Below, one piece after another: positions 24,261-35,879 of a stretch of 64,000 nucleotides of DNA. Numbering within the stretch: the stretch's first letter is position 1; each line of letters opens with the position of its first letter. A model generated the notes under the pieces. It saw only the letters and a list, made by a program, of their open reading frames with translations. It had not been told where the DNA came from and searched no databases. The DNA is from Epiperipatus broadwayi. Lineage: Eukaryota > Onychophora > Udeonychophora > Euonychophora > Peripatidae. The stretch spans positions 1,196,501-1,260,500 of the forward strand of contig JAQFVV010000233.1 in assembly GCA_028023455.1 (NCBI GenBank). Reading direction: 5' to 3'. Made by a program: the position numbers and the translations under genes.

Positions 24261-25094
24261 TGAGTATTCTATTTTAGATTTTTTCCATATGTTTTTCGAT
24301 AAAAAATTATATAAATTATTATACATTTTTATGAGGCATGGATCTTCAAAAACATTCAGCCTATCTATATTAACATTTAATTTATATTTTCTCGACTAAA
24401 ACTTACTTATAAATAAGTGTTTTATTTACATAATATTTAGAAGTAAAACTATATTTATATAAATTATTATAAATGTAATGGATCATGAATTGCTTTCCTT
24501 ATTAGAATTTTTTAACAGCTTCCTTACTGATTACTTTTGCCAATTGGTAAAAGGATCTAGAATGATTTATATTTTATTAATAATAAATAATATTGAATAA
24601 TATGAAATATTTAATATTTTACATATTTATATTATGTAATATGAACAGGTATGCTTTTCTGGAAGACATATATTGAAAGAGGTAGAATATAAACATTTTT
24701 TAATATAAATATGTGTCTTAGAATCTTTTTAGTAATCTTTGACTGCCTCTTGAAATGAGAAATTTTTTCATATTCTAAATTTGTAAATTGTTTTATGTAT
24801 TGGCAGTGGTTATTCAGTATGATGATGTTATGAACAAGGTTGGTTTATCCAAAGTCTAAAATCAAAATAGTTTTGAGCAAATAATAGAAAATTATGAACT
24901 CAAAATTTTAGTGCATTCTTGTGATTAATCAGGCTTTTGAGTTTTCCCATTTCATATTATAAGACATTTTACTATTTTATTGTATTTATAATAGTAAGTA
25001 ATAATATTTCCTCTTCCTTTATTATTTTTACATTTTCATAGAATTTTAATTTTTTTTTTTATCTTTTATTAGGGAGAACGTTTTTCCTTTCAGA

Positions 25095-25192
25095 TGCCTA
25101 ATGATTTTCTCAACTTAGAGGGTGCAAGAAAAAAAATTAAGAATTCTTATCTTCCTAAATTATTAGATTCTGAAGGTATGGATTATCTCAGG
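25095..25192 (+). pseudogene. Candidate second exon, between good splice sites
   Basis: An acceptor with a long pyrimidine tract (TTTTTCCTTTCAG) precedes ATGCCTAATG, and the segment ends CTCAG followed by GTAAGA. In the ATG frame it is open throughout and reads MPNDFLNLEGARKKIKNSY then LPKLLDSEGMDYLR. It lies about 830 bp after the candidate exon at 24150-24260, a plausible intron length, but the phases of the two exons do not join without a stop, so either the gene is dead or the exon borders differ. Confidence 0.35.
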
Positions 25193-25683
25193 TAAGAAGT
25201 GTTATATGTTAATAAAATGGAAATTTTGTGAGGAATACAAAGAAATTATCATTGCAGATGTAATTTGAATTTTAGTTAATGATAAATTCCAAATTATGAA
25301 CAAACAATAAAATAATAATTATTTTGGTTGTGAAAATTTCTTTTTTTCCTTATTTTTTATATAGTTATTACTATTTATCTTAAGCTTATTGTTTTCCTTA
25401 GTTTTTCTAGTTTCTAACAATATAAAGTTTTTGCTCTAACATTATTAAAACTGAAGTTATTGTGAAAATTGTGACTCAGGTCAGTTTTTAAAAAAAATTA
25501 AAATGGCACCTCATGATTACTGAAGTTTAGATATTAAACATAATTAAAAACCAGATATTACAAATAGTTAAAGTAAATTCTAAAATTTATTAAAGTTTAG
25601 ATTTCTAAAAATTATTATAAAATGTATTTAAACCCAGATAAACAATTTACTTCAAGGGACCTATTTCAATATATATATATATA

Positions 25684-25836
25684 ATACATATTTTGCGGGT
25701 TCATCCGTGTTAAAAAATTTTAATATTAATGTACTGATGTTTCGACTTGGTCACAGATGGCTTGTGTGACCAAGTCAAAACATCAGTACATTAATATTAA
25801 AAGTTTTTAACATGGATGAACCCACAAAATATGTAT
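25684..25836. mobile_element. Hairpin element with 72-bp arms and a 9-base loop
   Basis: The left arm 25684-25755 and right arm 25765-25836 are reverse complements with only a handful of mismatches, separated by a 9-base loop. The arms contain the conserved segments ACTGATGTTT and GACTTGGTCACA. (AT)n runs touch both outer edges, suggesting TA-rich insertion sites. It has no coding capacity. It could be a foldback MITE; a transcript would form a microRNA-precursor-like hairpin. Confidence 0.8.
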
Positions 25837-26139
25837 TTTATATATATAACCCGTGCAAATCTTCGTTTTAACATATATATATATATATATTCAGATTATT
25901 TATGCCTCTATGTAATAAAACATATCTATACAAGATACTAAAAAGAGTTAATAGTAGTATGTAAATATAACTGTGAATTGGAAAGAATAATTACAGAAGC
26001 AAGTATAAATCTGGAATCTAAAATGACTCTGTGGTATTGGAAAGAAAATTTCTTCAGCAATAAAAAGAAAATATGGAACTATTATTAAACAGAAGGATAA
26101 TATCACAAAGTGTGCAGAAGACTTCTACAAAAAATAATA

Positions 26140-26570
26140 CAGTAGTAATATATAATCATAAGGGATTTGAATCCAGACTGTCCAGATCCATTCAATTATC
26201 CAACATATCTCATACAACTGATACACATGCTCACACACATGTGAAAAAGATAAATGATCTCTATATATTTTATACTGAAGCAGCACTCATCAGTTGAACC
26301 ACATCATCATTCACATACATATACATAATCATTGTTCATTTTATATTAAGATAGCAAATCTTCAAACTTTAATGGACAGGCTTCAAACTACTTCACCATC
26401 CAATTATTCAGCCTTTTATACTATTGAAAATCTGATTAGGGATTGCTCAAATTCCTTGATGGTGCTGATATTATTGCAATATCTATGTTGACTTTAAATC
26501 ATTCTGACTCTCATGTATAGACCTTTGTATATTTAAATGGACAAGATCCTATATTCCATCATCACTAAAG
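26140..26570 (-). mobile_element. HHR-1 unit (antisense half of an inverted pair)
   Basis: The plus strand reads the antisense tRNA-like segment (AAGGGATTTGAATCCAGACTG from about 26160), then the antisense ribozyme and body to about 26570. The ribozyme keeps CTGATGAG on the minus strand (26288-26295) but its GAA is altered to TAA, so it should be inactive. Confidence 0.75.
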
Positions 26571-26830
26571 CCTATTGAAGATTTGATATCTCAATATAAA
26601 CTGAGTACTGGTTATATATATATATATTGGGGGACAGACATGATGATATGGTCCAACTCATGAGGGCTGTTCAGCATAAAATACATATATTGGAGATTAT
26701 TTATCTTTTTCACATATGTGGTCATGTGTATTGATTGTATGAGATAGATTGGATAGCTAAAGGAAGTTTGAAAGTCTGGGTTCAAATCCTCTATAATTAC
26801 ATCTAGACTCCAGGGATATAAAGTATACCT
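26571..26830 (+). mobile_element. HHR-1 unit (sense half), with the clearest tRNA-like segment
   Basis: The unit starts at TTGATATCTCAATATAAAC, holds a decayed ribozyme (26644-26700; core CTCATGA, and TAA in place of GAA), and ends with the tRNA-like region. That region has an A-box-like GAGATAGATTGG at 26741-26752 and, 26 nt later, the B-box-like GGGTTCAAATCC at 26778-26789. The A-to-B spacing and the B box fit an internal Pol III promoter of a tRNA-derived SINE. Upstream a short (AT)n interrupts the unit near 26615-26628. Confidence 0.7.
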
Positions 26831-26879
26831 GTATTTATAGATATAAAGAAAACAAAGCAATTCTTCTGAAAAAATATTT

Positions 26880-27824
26880 CTAAATTACCAACCATTTTAA
26901 ATGAAAAGAAGACATACAATTAAAGCTGTGAAGAAAGAAAAAGCTCTAAGAAATAATAAAATTATTATTCATATCTTTAAAAAAAACAGGTGAAAAGGTG
27001 AAAAAATAATCATTGTTGATAAAATTATATACAAAATGTCTAAATAATGAAGATGTTCCAAATAATTGAACCATTGCAGTAGTGATATAGATACTTAAGA
27101 TAGGTGAAAAGAAGTATATTGGAAATTGTAAACCTATCAGTTTTTTATTCATTCTGTACAAACTCAATTAACTTTCTATTTAGACCAACTTAAAAAATAC
27201 CTGTATTTAAGAGTAATAAAAAAGACCAATGAGTATGAGTTGCGGTATGCTTTGGGTTTGTAGATTATAAAAAGACTTGTGATTTTATATTCATTTCTAC
27301 AGTGAATAAAGCTTTCGACTATCAAAATATAGATATAGGACATTGTTATTCTAAACAATATTTATCAAAATGTCACACCAAAATGAGATTCTATGGTGAA
27401 GATTAATTAAAATTGGTAAGGGTATGATGGGATGATTTTATATCTCCAAAATCATTTACAGTTGTTTTAGAAAAATATTTCCTAAATTAAAATAATATAA
27501 TGTAATAAAAATATATGCATATTATTTAAGACCCTAGATTTTCAGATGATGTAATTGTTTTTGGAAACAATGCTTCAGAGTTTCAAAAATATTGAAAGAC
27601 TTGTGAAAGTAAAAAAGTAGGACTAAAAATAAATGCTAAAAAGACTAACTTAATGTTTAATGCATTTTTTCAGGGGTAAAAATATTTGCAAATTAGACAT
27701 AAACAATAATAAAGATTTTGATCAGTTTATTAGTGTAAGTTGAAATGTGATAGATGGAATATTTTTGGCAGAAATAAAAGAAAATATGTTCATGTATTTG
27801 AAAAGAACATTTTAAATAAATGTG

Positions 27825-27883
<59 letters not shown>

Positions 27884-28080
27884 GCCCTTTTGTATGGGTC
27901 ACCATTTAAGTTTTGTGCTAATTTAGTAGAAAATTTTAAATTTAAGAAGTATTTTAAAAGTGTGATGTTGACTTTGCTTGTGGTAATGTTACCATAAGTT
28001 TAATTAGAGCAATCTGTAATTATTTGATGTGTGAATTGTGTTGGTATTGAGAAGATATTTAAAATGATGATGATTATGAT
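26880..28080 (+). pseudogene. LINE family 1, decayed copy interrupted by (AT)n
   Basis: Blocks on the plus strand include ILNEK...AVKKEKA near 26895, KPISFLFILYK near 27128-27160, FGFVDYKKTCDF near 27250-27290, VLEKYFLN near 27465, and RFSDDVIVFGNNASEF near 27536-27585 (motif C, both aspartates kept). They continue with VGLKINAKKTNLMFNAFFQ to about 27675. An (AT)n run at 27826-27880 interrupts the copy. A possible (GAT)n tail is at 28060-28080. Many stops. Confidence 0.7.
27826..27880. repeat. (AT)n microsatellite
   Basis: About 27 uninterrupted AT units inside a decayed LINE copy. Confidence 0.95.
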
Positions 28081-28089
28081 GTAATACTG

Positions 28090-31000
28090 CATTAATAAAT
28101 TTAATAACAAATGTTTGAAGCTAAAGTATTTAAAAGACAAGTTAAAATTAGACAAAGATATTTATTTAGTTTAAAATATATGTTAAAAGTGAATAGAAAT
28201 ATTTTAAATTATAAGTACTTAAATTGAGATTAATATTTGATTTTAATCATATCAAATAATTATTTTAAAATCTGATATAATATCTTATTTATTTTAAAAA
28301 AATAAATATTTATTTTAAAAAATGCAATTGTTAGTTTATTTTTAGACTATGAAGCGTTTCTTGTGTTATAAAAAAAAAACAGATGTTAGTTAAATTTACA
28401 CAAGCACGCGTGGAAGTTGTCTAATAAAGTTGCATAACTATTTTACAAAATTATGTTGTGAAATTTATAAATAATACGTGAGTTATCACGAGATAAAAAT
28501 AAAAGATATTAATGTAGAATATTAAATCTGATTTTTAAAAATATTACTTTAAAAATATAACGTATTTAAAAAGATTTAGTTTATTTTAAATGATCTTATA
28601 AAAGTTAAAATTTAGGCCAAGTGAGAAAGAATATTTTAAAAAATGTTTGATAGATTTGAATAAACGATAAAATTATTTTTAAAAGAATTTGATAAAATAT
28701 TAAATATTAAATAAGTCATTATTTTATTTTTAATAGTGTGTTGATAAATATGTAAATAAGCAAAGTTTGATTGTTTAAACGTACCAATCAGATGAGGAGT
28801 CTCTTCCACTATAAAAGCTGGATTCAATTGTTGAGGAGGGCTCTCTGTAATTAAATTTCTAAGTTAAACGTGCTATTGAGAAAATAGCCAAGTAAATTTA
28901 TAAACGCTCTTAAAATCAGTTTTAAAAATCATAAGAGTGTTATTGTATATAATTTTATAATTTTTTAAATGATAAATATGCAGTAGAAACTTAATAGTTC
29001 CCTATTGGTCTTCTCAATATCGAAACTCAATTTACGTACAAATGATCATGGAAACATCACGTATCGTAGAAATATATCAGAAACTTTATGCTAGAAAAGT
29101 AACAGACGCTGGATTAGTACAGAAAACTATAAGATGGAGAAAAGTAGTATTTTGGACTATAAATAGTTTTAAAGTTAAATTACTATTGTCTGTTATTAAT
29201 AGATATTTTAAAGAAATAAAAATACTTCTGTGGAAAAAAAGTATTTTTGACAAATTATAGAAGTAAAATGTATATCTTAAGGAAAGATATAAGAAGCAGT
29301 AGTAATTTTAAATAAATACTTGCCTTGTTAAGTCTTTGTGCTTAAAAGACTAAATATTGACGTTTTAAAAGGCAAATAGATTATAAATATGATTATTTAA
29401 AATCGTAATATAATAAAATTGCTATATTGAAGTAATCTAAAACGCTGGACGTTATAGATGAAGAAATTAATTCTTACCTGAATATGTTATTTATAAATGC
29501 GCAAGTAATACATGGATGTCCAAACTAAATTAAATTAAGCCAAGCATGCCAAGTTGATTAAAAAATTCAATGTAAATAATTTATAAACTATAAATTAATT
29601 TAGAAATAATAACTTTTAAACAATAATCTATGAAGAACTGGATCCAGAACTTATAAACTATTGTTTTAATTTTATTTGTTTTCTTGTTGGAACTTATTAT
29701 TTTTTTTAAAAAAGAACGTTATCATTTTTTATTATAAACTTTCAAGAAACACGTGATACAACGGAACAGGAAATAGTGTTTTATTGACTTTATACGCAGG
29801 ATATTTGTTAGAACTTTTATGGTAGAACAAAAGTCATCGCTGGAATCCGTAATATAAATTTTTATTTTATTTATTTAACATAAAATTTAAAATATTATTA
29901 AACTATTAAAAAATAGGTTAGGTACATTTATTAAATAGTAACTTAAAAATAATATAATAATTAATTACATAAATTTATTTTTATAATTAATATAACACGG
30001 AATATTTTAGTGAATGTTATGAGTATGAATGTGTATTATTTTTGTTTTCTGAAGCTGCAAATTCCGAAGACTACTGGATAGCAGAATGGACATTATTATT
30101 ATTGTGGTAAAAACATTGTATAATAATTTTGATGAATTTAATATGTTTTCTTTAGATCAACTGAATATGTTGTTGTTGTAGAATGAATGGATAGATATTT
30201 TATGAAAACACATACATTATATTGGCATCTCGAACTTTATTAAAATATGCATAACTTTAATTTATAATGTAAACTTGATACAACATTACGTAAGAAGCTT
30301 AGAAATAATTATATGATTCTTTCATAAATAAATTTTGATATTTTTATTATGTTATAGTATTAGAATTATATTTATTCTTTATTTAAGTATTATTTTATTA
30401 TTTGCAAGATAGGAATAGATTTGAAAGACTCTATTTTTTTTTTGTTTATATTTTGTTTTATTAAATAAGTTAAGTTACGTTATGGGTAGAGGCTTATATT
30501 TGGATTGAAGTTTATTAAGTATAGACGATGTAGTATAGGTAATTTGGATGATGAATATTTTATTTAAAGTTGATGTTTGTTTTCCGGAAATTTTTAGATA
30601 AATTTAGAGGATGTTTATAAATAAAAAAGTATTAGAAAGGATTAAAGAACCCATCAAGTAAAGTAATGATTTTTACACAGAAAAGAATCATAGAATTTAT
30701 CTAAGGTAATGCTTTATGAATTTAGAATTGATAAATAGTTTAAATAATAATATTTGAACAATAAAGATATGTAATGCATATTTGATAAAACGTATAACAG
30801 GAATTACATTAAGTAAAGTATAAGTACAGTCAATTATTTGTTTTTACATTACAAAGATACATTAATTTTATAAAGCTATTAAGCAATGCTAATAATAAAG
30901 TAAATATATGATAATACATTATAAATGGTAATACTTAATTAATGTAGCTATTTAATTAGTAGAGCTTCATTGTTTACACATGCTACATAAATAATTTTGA

Positions 31001-32140
31001 CATATATTATTATTTGTAATGGAAGTTTATTAACATTTATTTTAAATCTAAGTTTTGAAAACATACTATGATATTATTAGTATAGTAATTGAAGAGTGTA
31101 TAATTGCTTATTAAGCACATGAATTAGTAACAATATAAACTTCTGGTATTTGTAATTTCTTATTTTATTTTGATTTATTTTCTTAAATTCTAAAATTGTA
31201 AATAGTGTAAATAAAATTTTATTTGAAGTTATTGTAAATAAATTTGTTAATTTGTTTTAAAAGTGTGTCGAGTTTTCATTATTTTTCACCATAGCATTTT
31301 GACATCAGATGATTTGAAATAAACATAATATTTGCACAAAATGAATTTGTTATTATTACTTAGAATTGAATACCATATTTGCTTAACATTATTTTATAAG
31401 AATTGATTGACATGAACATAAATATTACAATGGTCATAAGATGATTATAATGCACATTATAAGAATACAATATTGTTTATTGCCACAGATTATTAAGTAT
31501 AAGATTTTGATCTATTTTAAAATGAAGATACCATATGAAATAAAAGATATACATATGATTGTTTATTCATTTAATGATTGATTATATAATAGAAATAGAT
31601 GAGATTAAATTACACTCTAAGATTAGTATTATTTATTATTATTATTAAAATAAGTTAGGTGTATTTAAGTTTGATATAAAATCCCACATCATACTTATTT
31701 ACATAATTTATTGTTATTTTAAAACAACTTAGAAGAACCTGAGATTATTTAATTATATTTTAAGTTAAAAGTTAGGAATTATTTTAGTATTATTGAAGAT
31801 AATTTATTTCATTTTAAAAGTCATAAGAATGCTATAGATGTAGTGGTAAGATGATAAGGTAGTGGTAGTATTCTTATGCCATTGAGACAGTATCTTGGAG
31901 GATATTGACTCAGTGTAAATCTGCTTATTACTTTGTAACTTTACTTCGCAGTCTCATAATTTTATAAATAATTATTTAATTAATATAATCTAGAACTATA
32001 TTGATTTTGATGATTGATAATAAATTTAATTAAGATATGATAATATAAAAGTATATTAAAGATAGATATGCAAATTTTAATTAAGCATAATAATGTAACT
32101 GAGCTAGTTGTATTTTAAACTATTTTATATATCAAGAAGT
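28090..32140. other. Long AT-rich stretch without visible repeats or genes
   Basis: For about 4 kb no LINE, HHR or microsatellite sequence is seen, unlike the rest of the window. A TATAAA box lies at about 28811-28816 (CTATAAAAGCTGG context), and AATAAA signals occur near 31211, but no open frame connects them; the longest frame (29042-29260, 72 codons) has no motif. The segment could be unique host intergenic DNA, an intron or an untranslated RNA. Confidence 0.4.
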
Positions 32141-32146
32141 AAGGGT

Positions 32147-32150
<4 letters not shown>

Positions 32151-32199
<49 letters not shown>
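32151..32199. repeat. (AT)n microsatellite
   Basis: About 24 TA units, lying directly left of the HHR-1 array. Confidence 0.95.
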
Positions 32200-32211
32200 T
32201 AGACAATGTTT

Positions 32212-32690
32212 TTAAGAATGGACTTGAATTCAGTCTTTCAAGCTCCCTACAGCTATCTACTCTCTCTTATACAACTGATACACATGATCACATACATGTG
32301 AAAAAAATAAATGATCTTCAATATAGTATTTCATGATGAACCAGCACTCATCAGTTGGTTCAGATCACCAACTCCAACATGTATACAAGCATTGCTCAGT
32401 TTATATTAAATTAGCAAATCTTCAAACTTTAATGGACAATCTTTCTTACTCTCTAACTCTTCAGCTATCCATATCATTGAAAATTGAAGCATAGAATATT
32501 CAAAGCCCTTGTTGATGTCCAATATTATTGTTATATCATATTGACATTAAATCACTCTGAATCACTCACATAAAAGACCTAATACATCCATTTAAATATA
32601 CAGAAGAGACATGGGCAGAATACAGGCTAAATATGGAATATTTAAATACATGTATATTATCTATACTAAACTATTAGTATTAAGAAGATA
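32212..32690 (-). mobile_element. HHR-1 unit, antisense, head-to-head with the array
   Basis: A full unit reads on the minus strand. Its end (32639-32672) and the start of the next unit (32711-32745) are reverse complements of each other around a 38-bp centre, so this unit and the array at 32701-34440 face each other. It carries one of the best-preserved ribozymes of the window (32311-32367). No protein frame. Confidence 0.8.
32311..32367 (-). ncRNA. Hammerhead ribozyme, core intact, long distal stem I
   Basis: On the minus strand the core CTGATGA lies opposite 32348-32354 and GAA opposite 32330-32332. Stem II pairs GTGCTG with CATCAT around a GTT loop, with one G-U and one mismatch. Stem III is two pairs (AT/AT) around a 3-nt loop. 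The predicted cleavage is between the A opposite 32322 and the T opposite 32321. Stem I has AAC/TTG-type proximal pairs with one C-A mismatch, a 3-nt bulge, and then six canonical distal pairs (TGATCT with AGATCA). All invariant core positions I can check are present. Confidence 0.75.
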
Positions 32691-32700
32691 CTTGAACTCA

Positions 32701-34428
32701 ATTACATTAAGTTTAGTATAGACAATATACATGTATTTAAATATTATATATTCAGTCTTTATTCTGTCCATCTCTCTTCTGTTTATTTAAATGAACATAT
32801 TAAGATCCTATAAGTGAGCTCTTAGAGTGACCTAAAGTCAATATGGGTATGATAATAATATTGGCATCAACAAGGGTTTTGAGAATTTCATCCTCAGATT
32901 GATATGGATGGCTGAAGAATTGAAAAATGCAGCAAATTGAAGCTTGTCCATTAATGTTTGAAGATTTGATATCTTAATATAAACTGATTTGTAATTGCAT
33001 ATATGTGTGAGAGATGGTGATCTGGACCAACTAATAAGTGCTGGTTCAGCATAAAATAAGGATATTGGAGATTATTTATATTTTTCACATGTATGTGATC
33101 ATGTGTATGAGTTGCATAAAATAGAATGAGTAGCTATAGTGAGCTTAAAAATAAAAGTCTCTTCTTAATTACATTAAGTTTAGTATAGACAATTTAAATG
33201 TATTTAGATATTACATATTCAGCCTGTATTCTGGCCATCCCTCTTCTTTGTATCTAAATGAGCATATTAAGGTCCTATATGTGAGGTGTCAGAGTGACTT
33301 AAAGTCAACACGGGTATTGGCATCAATAAGGGCTTTGAGCATTATGGATTTTCAATGATATGGATGACTGAAGAGTTGGAGAGTAGGGGAAGATTGAAGT
33401 TTGTTCATTAAAGTTTGATAATTTTCTATCTTAGTATAAACTGAGCACTGATTGTACATATGTGTGAGAGATGGTGATCTGGACAAAGAGATGGGTCAGC
33501 ATAAAATATGTATATTAGAGATCCTTTATCTTTTTCACATAGACATGTATTTAAATATTTCATATTCAGCCTGTATTAGACCTATGTCTTTTCTGCATAT
33601 TTAAATGGATATATTAGGTCTTTTATGTGAGTGATCAGAGTGACTTAAAGTCAGTATGATATGACAATAATATTGGCATCATCAAGAGCTTTGAGCATTC
33701 CATCCTCAGATTTTCATTGATATGGAAGGCTGAAGAGTTGTAAAGTGCAGAAGATTGAAACTTGTCCATTAAAGTTTGAAGATTTGATATCTTAATATAA
33801 ACTTATCACTAATTGTATATATGTGTGGGAGATGGTGATCTCCAACTAATGAGTGCTGGTCCAGCATGAAACAAGGATATTAGAGATCGTTTATATTTTT
33901 CACATGTATGTGATTATGTGTATCAGTTGCATGAGATAGAATGGATAGCTTTAGTCAGTTTGAAAGTGTGAGTTTAGTCCTTTATTAATTATATTATGTT
34001 TTAGTGTAAATAATATAAATGTATTTAGATATTACATATTCATCCTGTATTCTGGCCATCTCTTTTCTGTGTATTTGAATGGACATATTAAAGTCCTATA
34101 TGTGAGGTATCAGAGTGAATTAAAGTCAACATGGGTATTGGCATCAATAAGGGCTTTGAGCATTCCATTCTTGGATTTTCAATGATATGGATGACTGAAG
34201 AGTTGGAGAGTGGATAAGAATGAAGCTTGTTCATTAAAGCTTGATGATTTGCTATTTTTGTATAAACTGAGCACTGATTGTTTATATGTGTGAGGGATGG
34301 TGATATGGACAAACTGATAATTGCTGGGTCAGCATAAAATATGTATATTGAGATCATTTGCCTTTTTAAACATGTGATCATGTGTATTGGTTGTATAAGG
34401 TAGTGTGCATAGCTGTAAAGAGCTTGAA

Positions 34429-34440
<12 letters not shown>
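32701..34440 (+). repeat. Head-to-tail array of four HHR-1 units
   Basis: Four units in the same direction follow each other directly: about 32701-33167, 33168-33545, 33546-33983 and 33984-34440. The landmark segment ATTCAG(T/C)CTGTATTC-like recurs at 32750, 33217, 33564 and 34038 (TTCATCC variant), giving spacings of 467, 347 and 474 bp; the short spacing reflects loss of about 110 bp containing the tRNA-like part at the junction near 33540. All four ribozymes are damaged: CTAATAA (33028), a deletion (33486-33496), CTAATGA (33852, but with GAAA kept) and CTGATAA (34314). Confidence 0.8.

Positions 34441-34485
<45 letters not shown>
34430..34485. repeat. Compound (TG)n(TA)n(TG)n microsatellite
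   Basis: TG, TA and again TG runs abut the end of the HHR-1 array, replacing the tRNA-like part of its last unit. Confidence 0.95.
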
Positions 34486-34489
<4 letters not shown>

Positions 34490-34759
34490 AAAACCTCTGG
34501 AGTAAACTTCACAATATACAAAATAACAATGTCTAAAATAAATAATTATAGCTAGCATATGGCATAACTGCCATTCTAAGTAGCATTATACAATTAAATT
34601 TTTTTAAAAAATCTTCTATTTAGGATAGCAGTCATGCCATAAGCTGGTTGTAGATATTATTTATTTTTATGCATTGACATTTTTTATATTATAGAGCTTA
34701 TTTCAGAGGTTTTTGTTTATTATATATTTTATACAATTTTATATGTATATATATTATAA

Positions 34760-35870
34760 TAGTACATGGTATTGAGAGAAGTTATAGAAAGGACCAATGA
34801 ATATAAAATTGCCATTATGCTTTCGATTTGTAGTTTATAAAAAGGCATTTAATTGTACAAGCATTTCTTCAGTGATTAAAGAATTGGATCATCAAGATAG
34901 AGAATATTATCATATTTTGGAAAATATTTATAGAAGTGCAACAGATTACATAATGTTACTAAAAAGATTAACATTGAGAAGGGTGTATGACAGGGTAATT
35001 TTGTATCTCCAAAATCTTTTACAGTAGTTTTGCAAGAACTATTTTGTGAATTAAAATGATAAGCTATGGTAATAAAAGTAAATGGAGATTATTTAACACA
35101 TCTAGATTTTGAAGATGATGTAGTTATTTTTGAAAATAATACTCTGTAGTTTCAAGAAATGTAGCAAGAGTTATCAGATGAAAGTAAGAAAGTAGAACTA
35201 AATGAAAATATTAAAAGTCTAAAGAAATGTTCAATGGATTTTCTCAAAAAATGAAAATATAAAGATTGATTATGATGAGTTAGAAGAAGTTAACAAATAC
35301 AAATACTTTGATTAGATTATTACTACCGATGGAAACATAATGGGTGAAATTAATCATAGAATCAAACTTGATTAGAGTGCTTTTGATAGAAATAATTTAA
35401 TATTAAAAGAAAATATGTCTTTGAAAAGAAAGGTTTTTAATAAATATGTATTGCCAGTTTTTAATTATGGATTTGAGACTTGAACATTTAACAAATGAAC
35501 AACTCAAAAAAGTATAGAGAGATGTATGTTAGGAGTAATAAGAAGACATCAAAATTAAAATACATAGGTGAGAAAACAAGTAGGGGTTATTGACATCATC
35601 AAAAAAATTAAGAGACTAAAGTAGAGTTGGACTGAACATATTGTTAGAAGAGATGATAGAAGGTGAACAGTTGAAAACTTAAACTGGATTCCAAAAGATT
35701 GCATAAGACCTGGAATAAGACCACATGTGAGATGGACAGATGAAATAAGAAAGTATGCTGGGGCAATGTGGAAAAAAAGAAACTAGGGATTGGAAAAGAT
35801 GGATTAAACTTGGAGAAACTTTCATTTTGCAGTAAATCAATAATGCTTAAAATGATGGTGATGACATGGT
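34760..35870 (+). pseudogene. LINE family 1, 5'-truncated copy D
   Basis: It starts in the reverse transcriptase domain (VLREVIERTNEY-like at 34768), keeps SSVIKELDHQD (34865-34895), GVYDRVILYLQNLLQ in place of GVRQGDSISPKLF (34981-35025), and LDFEDDVVIFENN (35104-35142; motif C with EDD in place of ADD). It then has the C-terminal blocks up to a tail near 35850 (ATGATGGTGATGA). Several frameshifts; not functional. Confidence 0.8.
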
Positions 35871-35879
35871 ATAAATGGA

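Noticed and set aside
25735-25790. Another hammerhead (ACTGATG) in the 25.7 kb hairpin
   Set aside because: The match stops at CTGATGT; there is no stem II hairpin and no GAA, so the core is not present.
28811-28860. LTR retrotransposon promoter at the TATA box
   Set aside because: I could not find a second copy of the sequence in the window to act as the other LTR, nor a primer-binding site or gag-pol frame.
34088-34558. 156-codon minus-strand frame
   Set aside because: It is the antisense of HHR-1 array units plus a (TG)n(TA)n run; the THTHTH and YIYIYI runs show it is repeat-derived.
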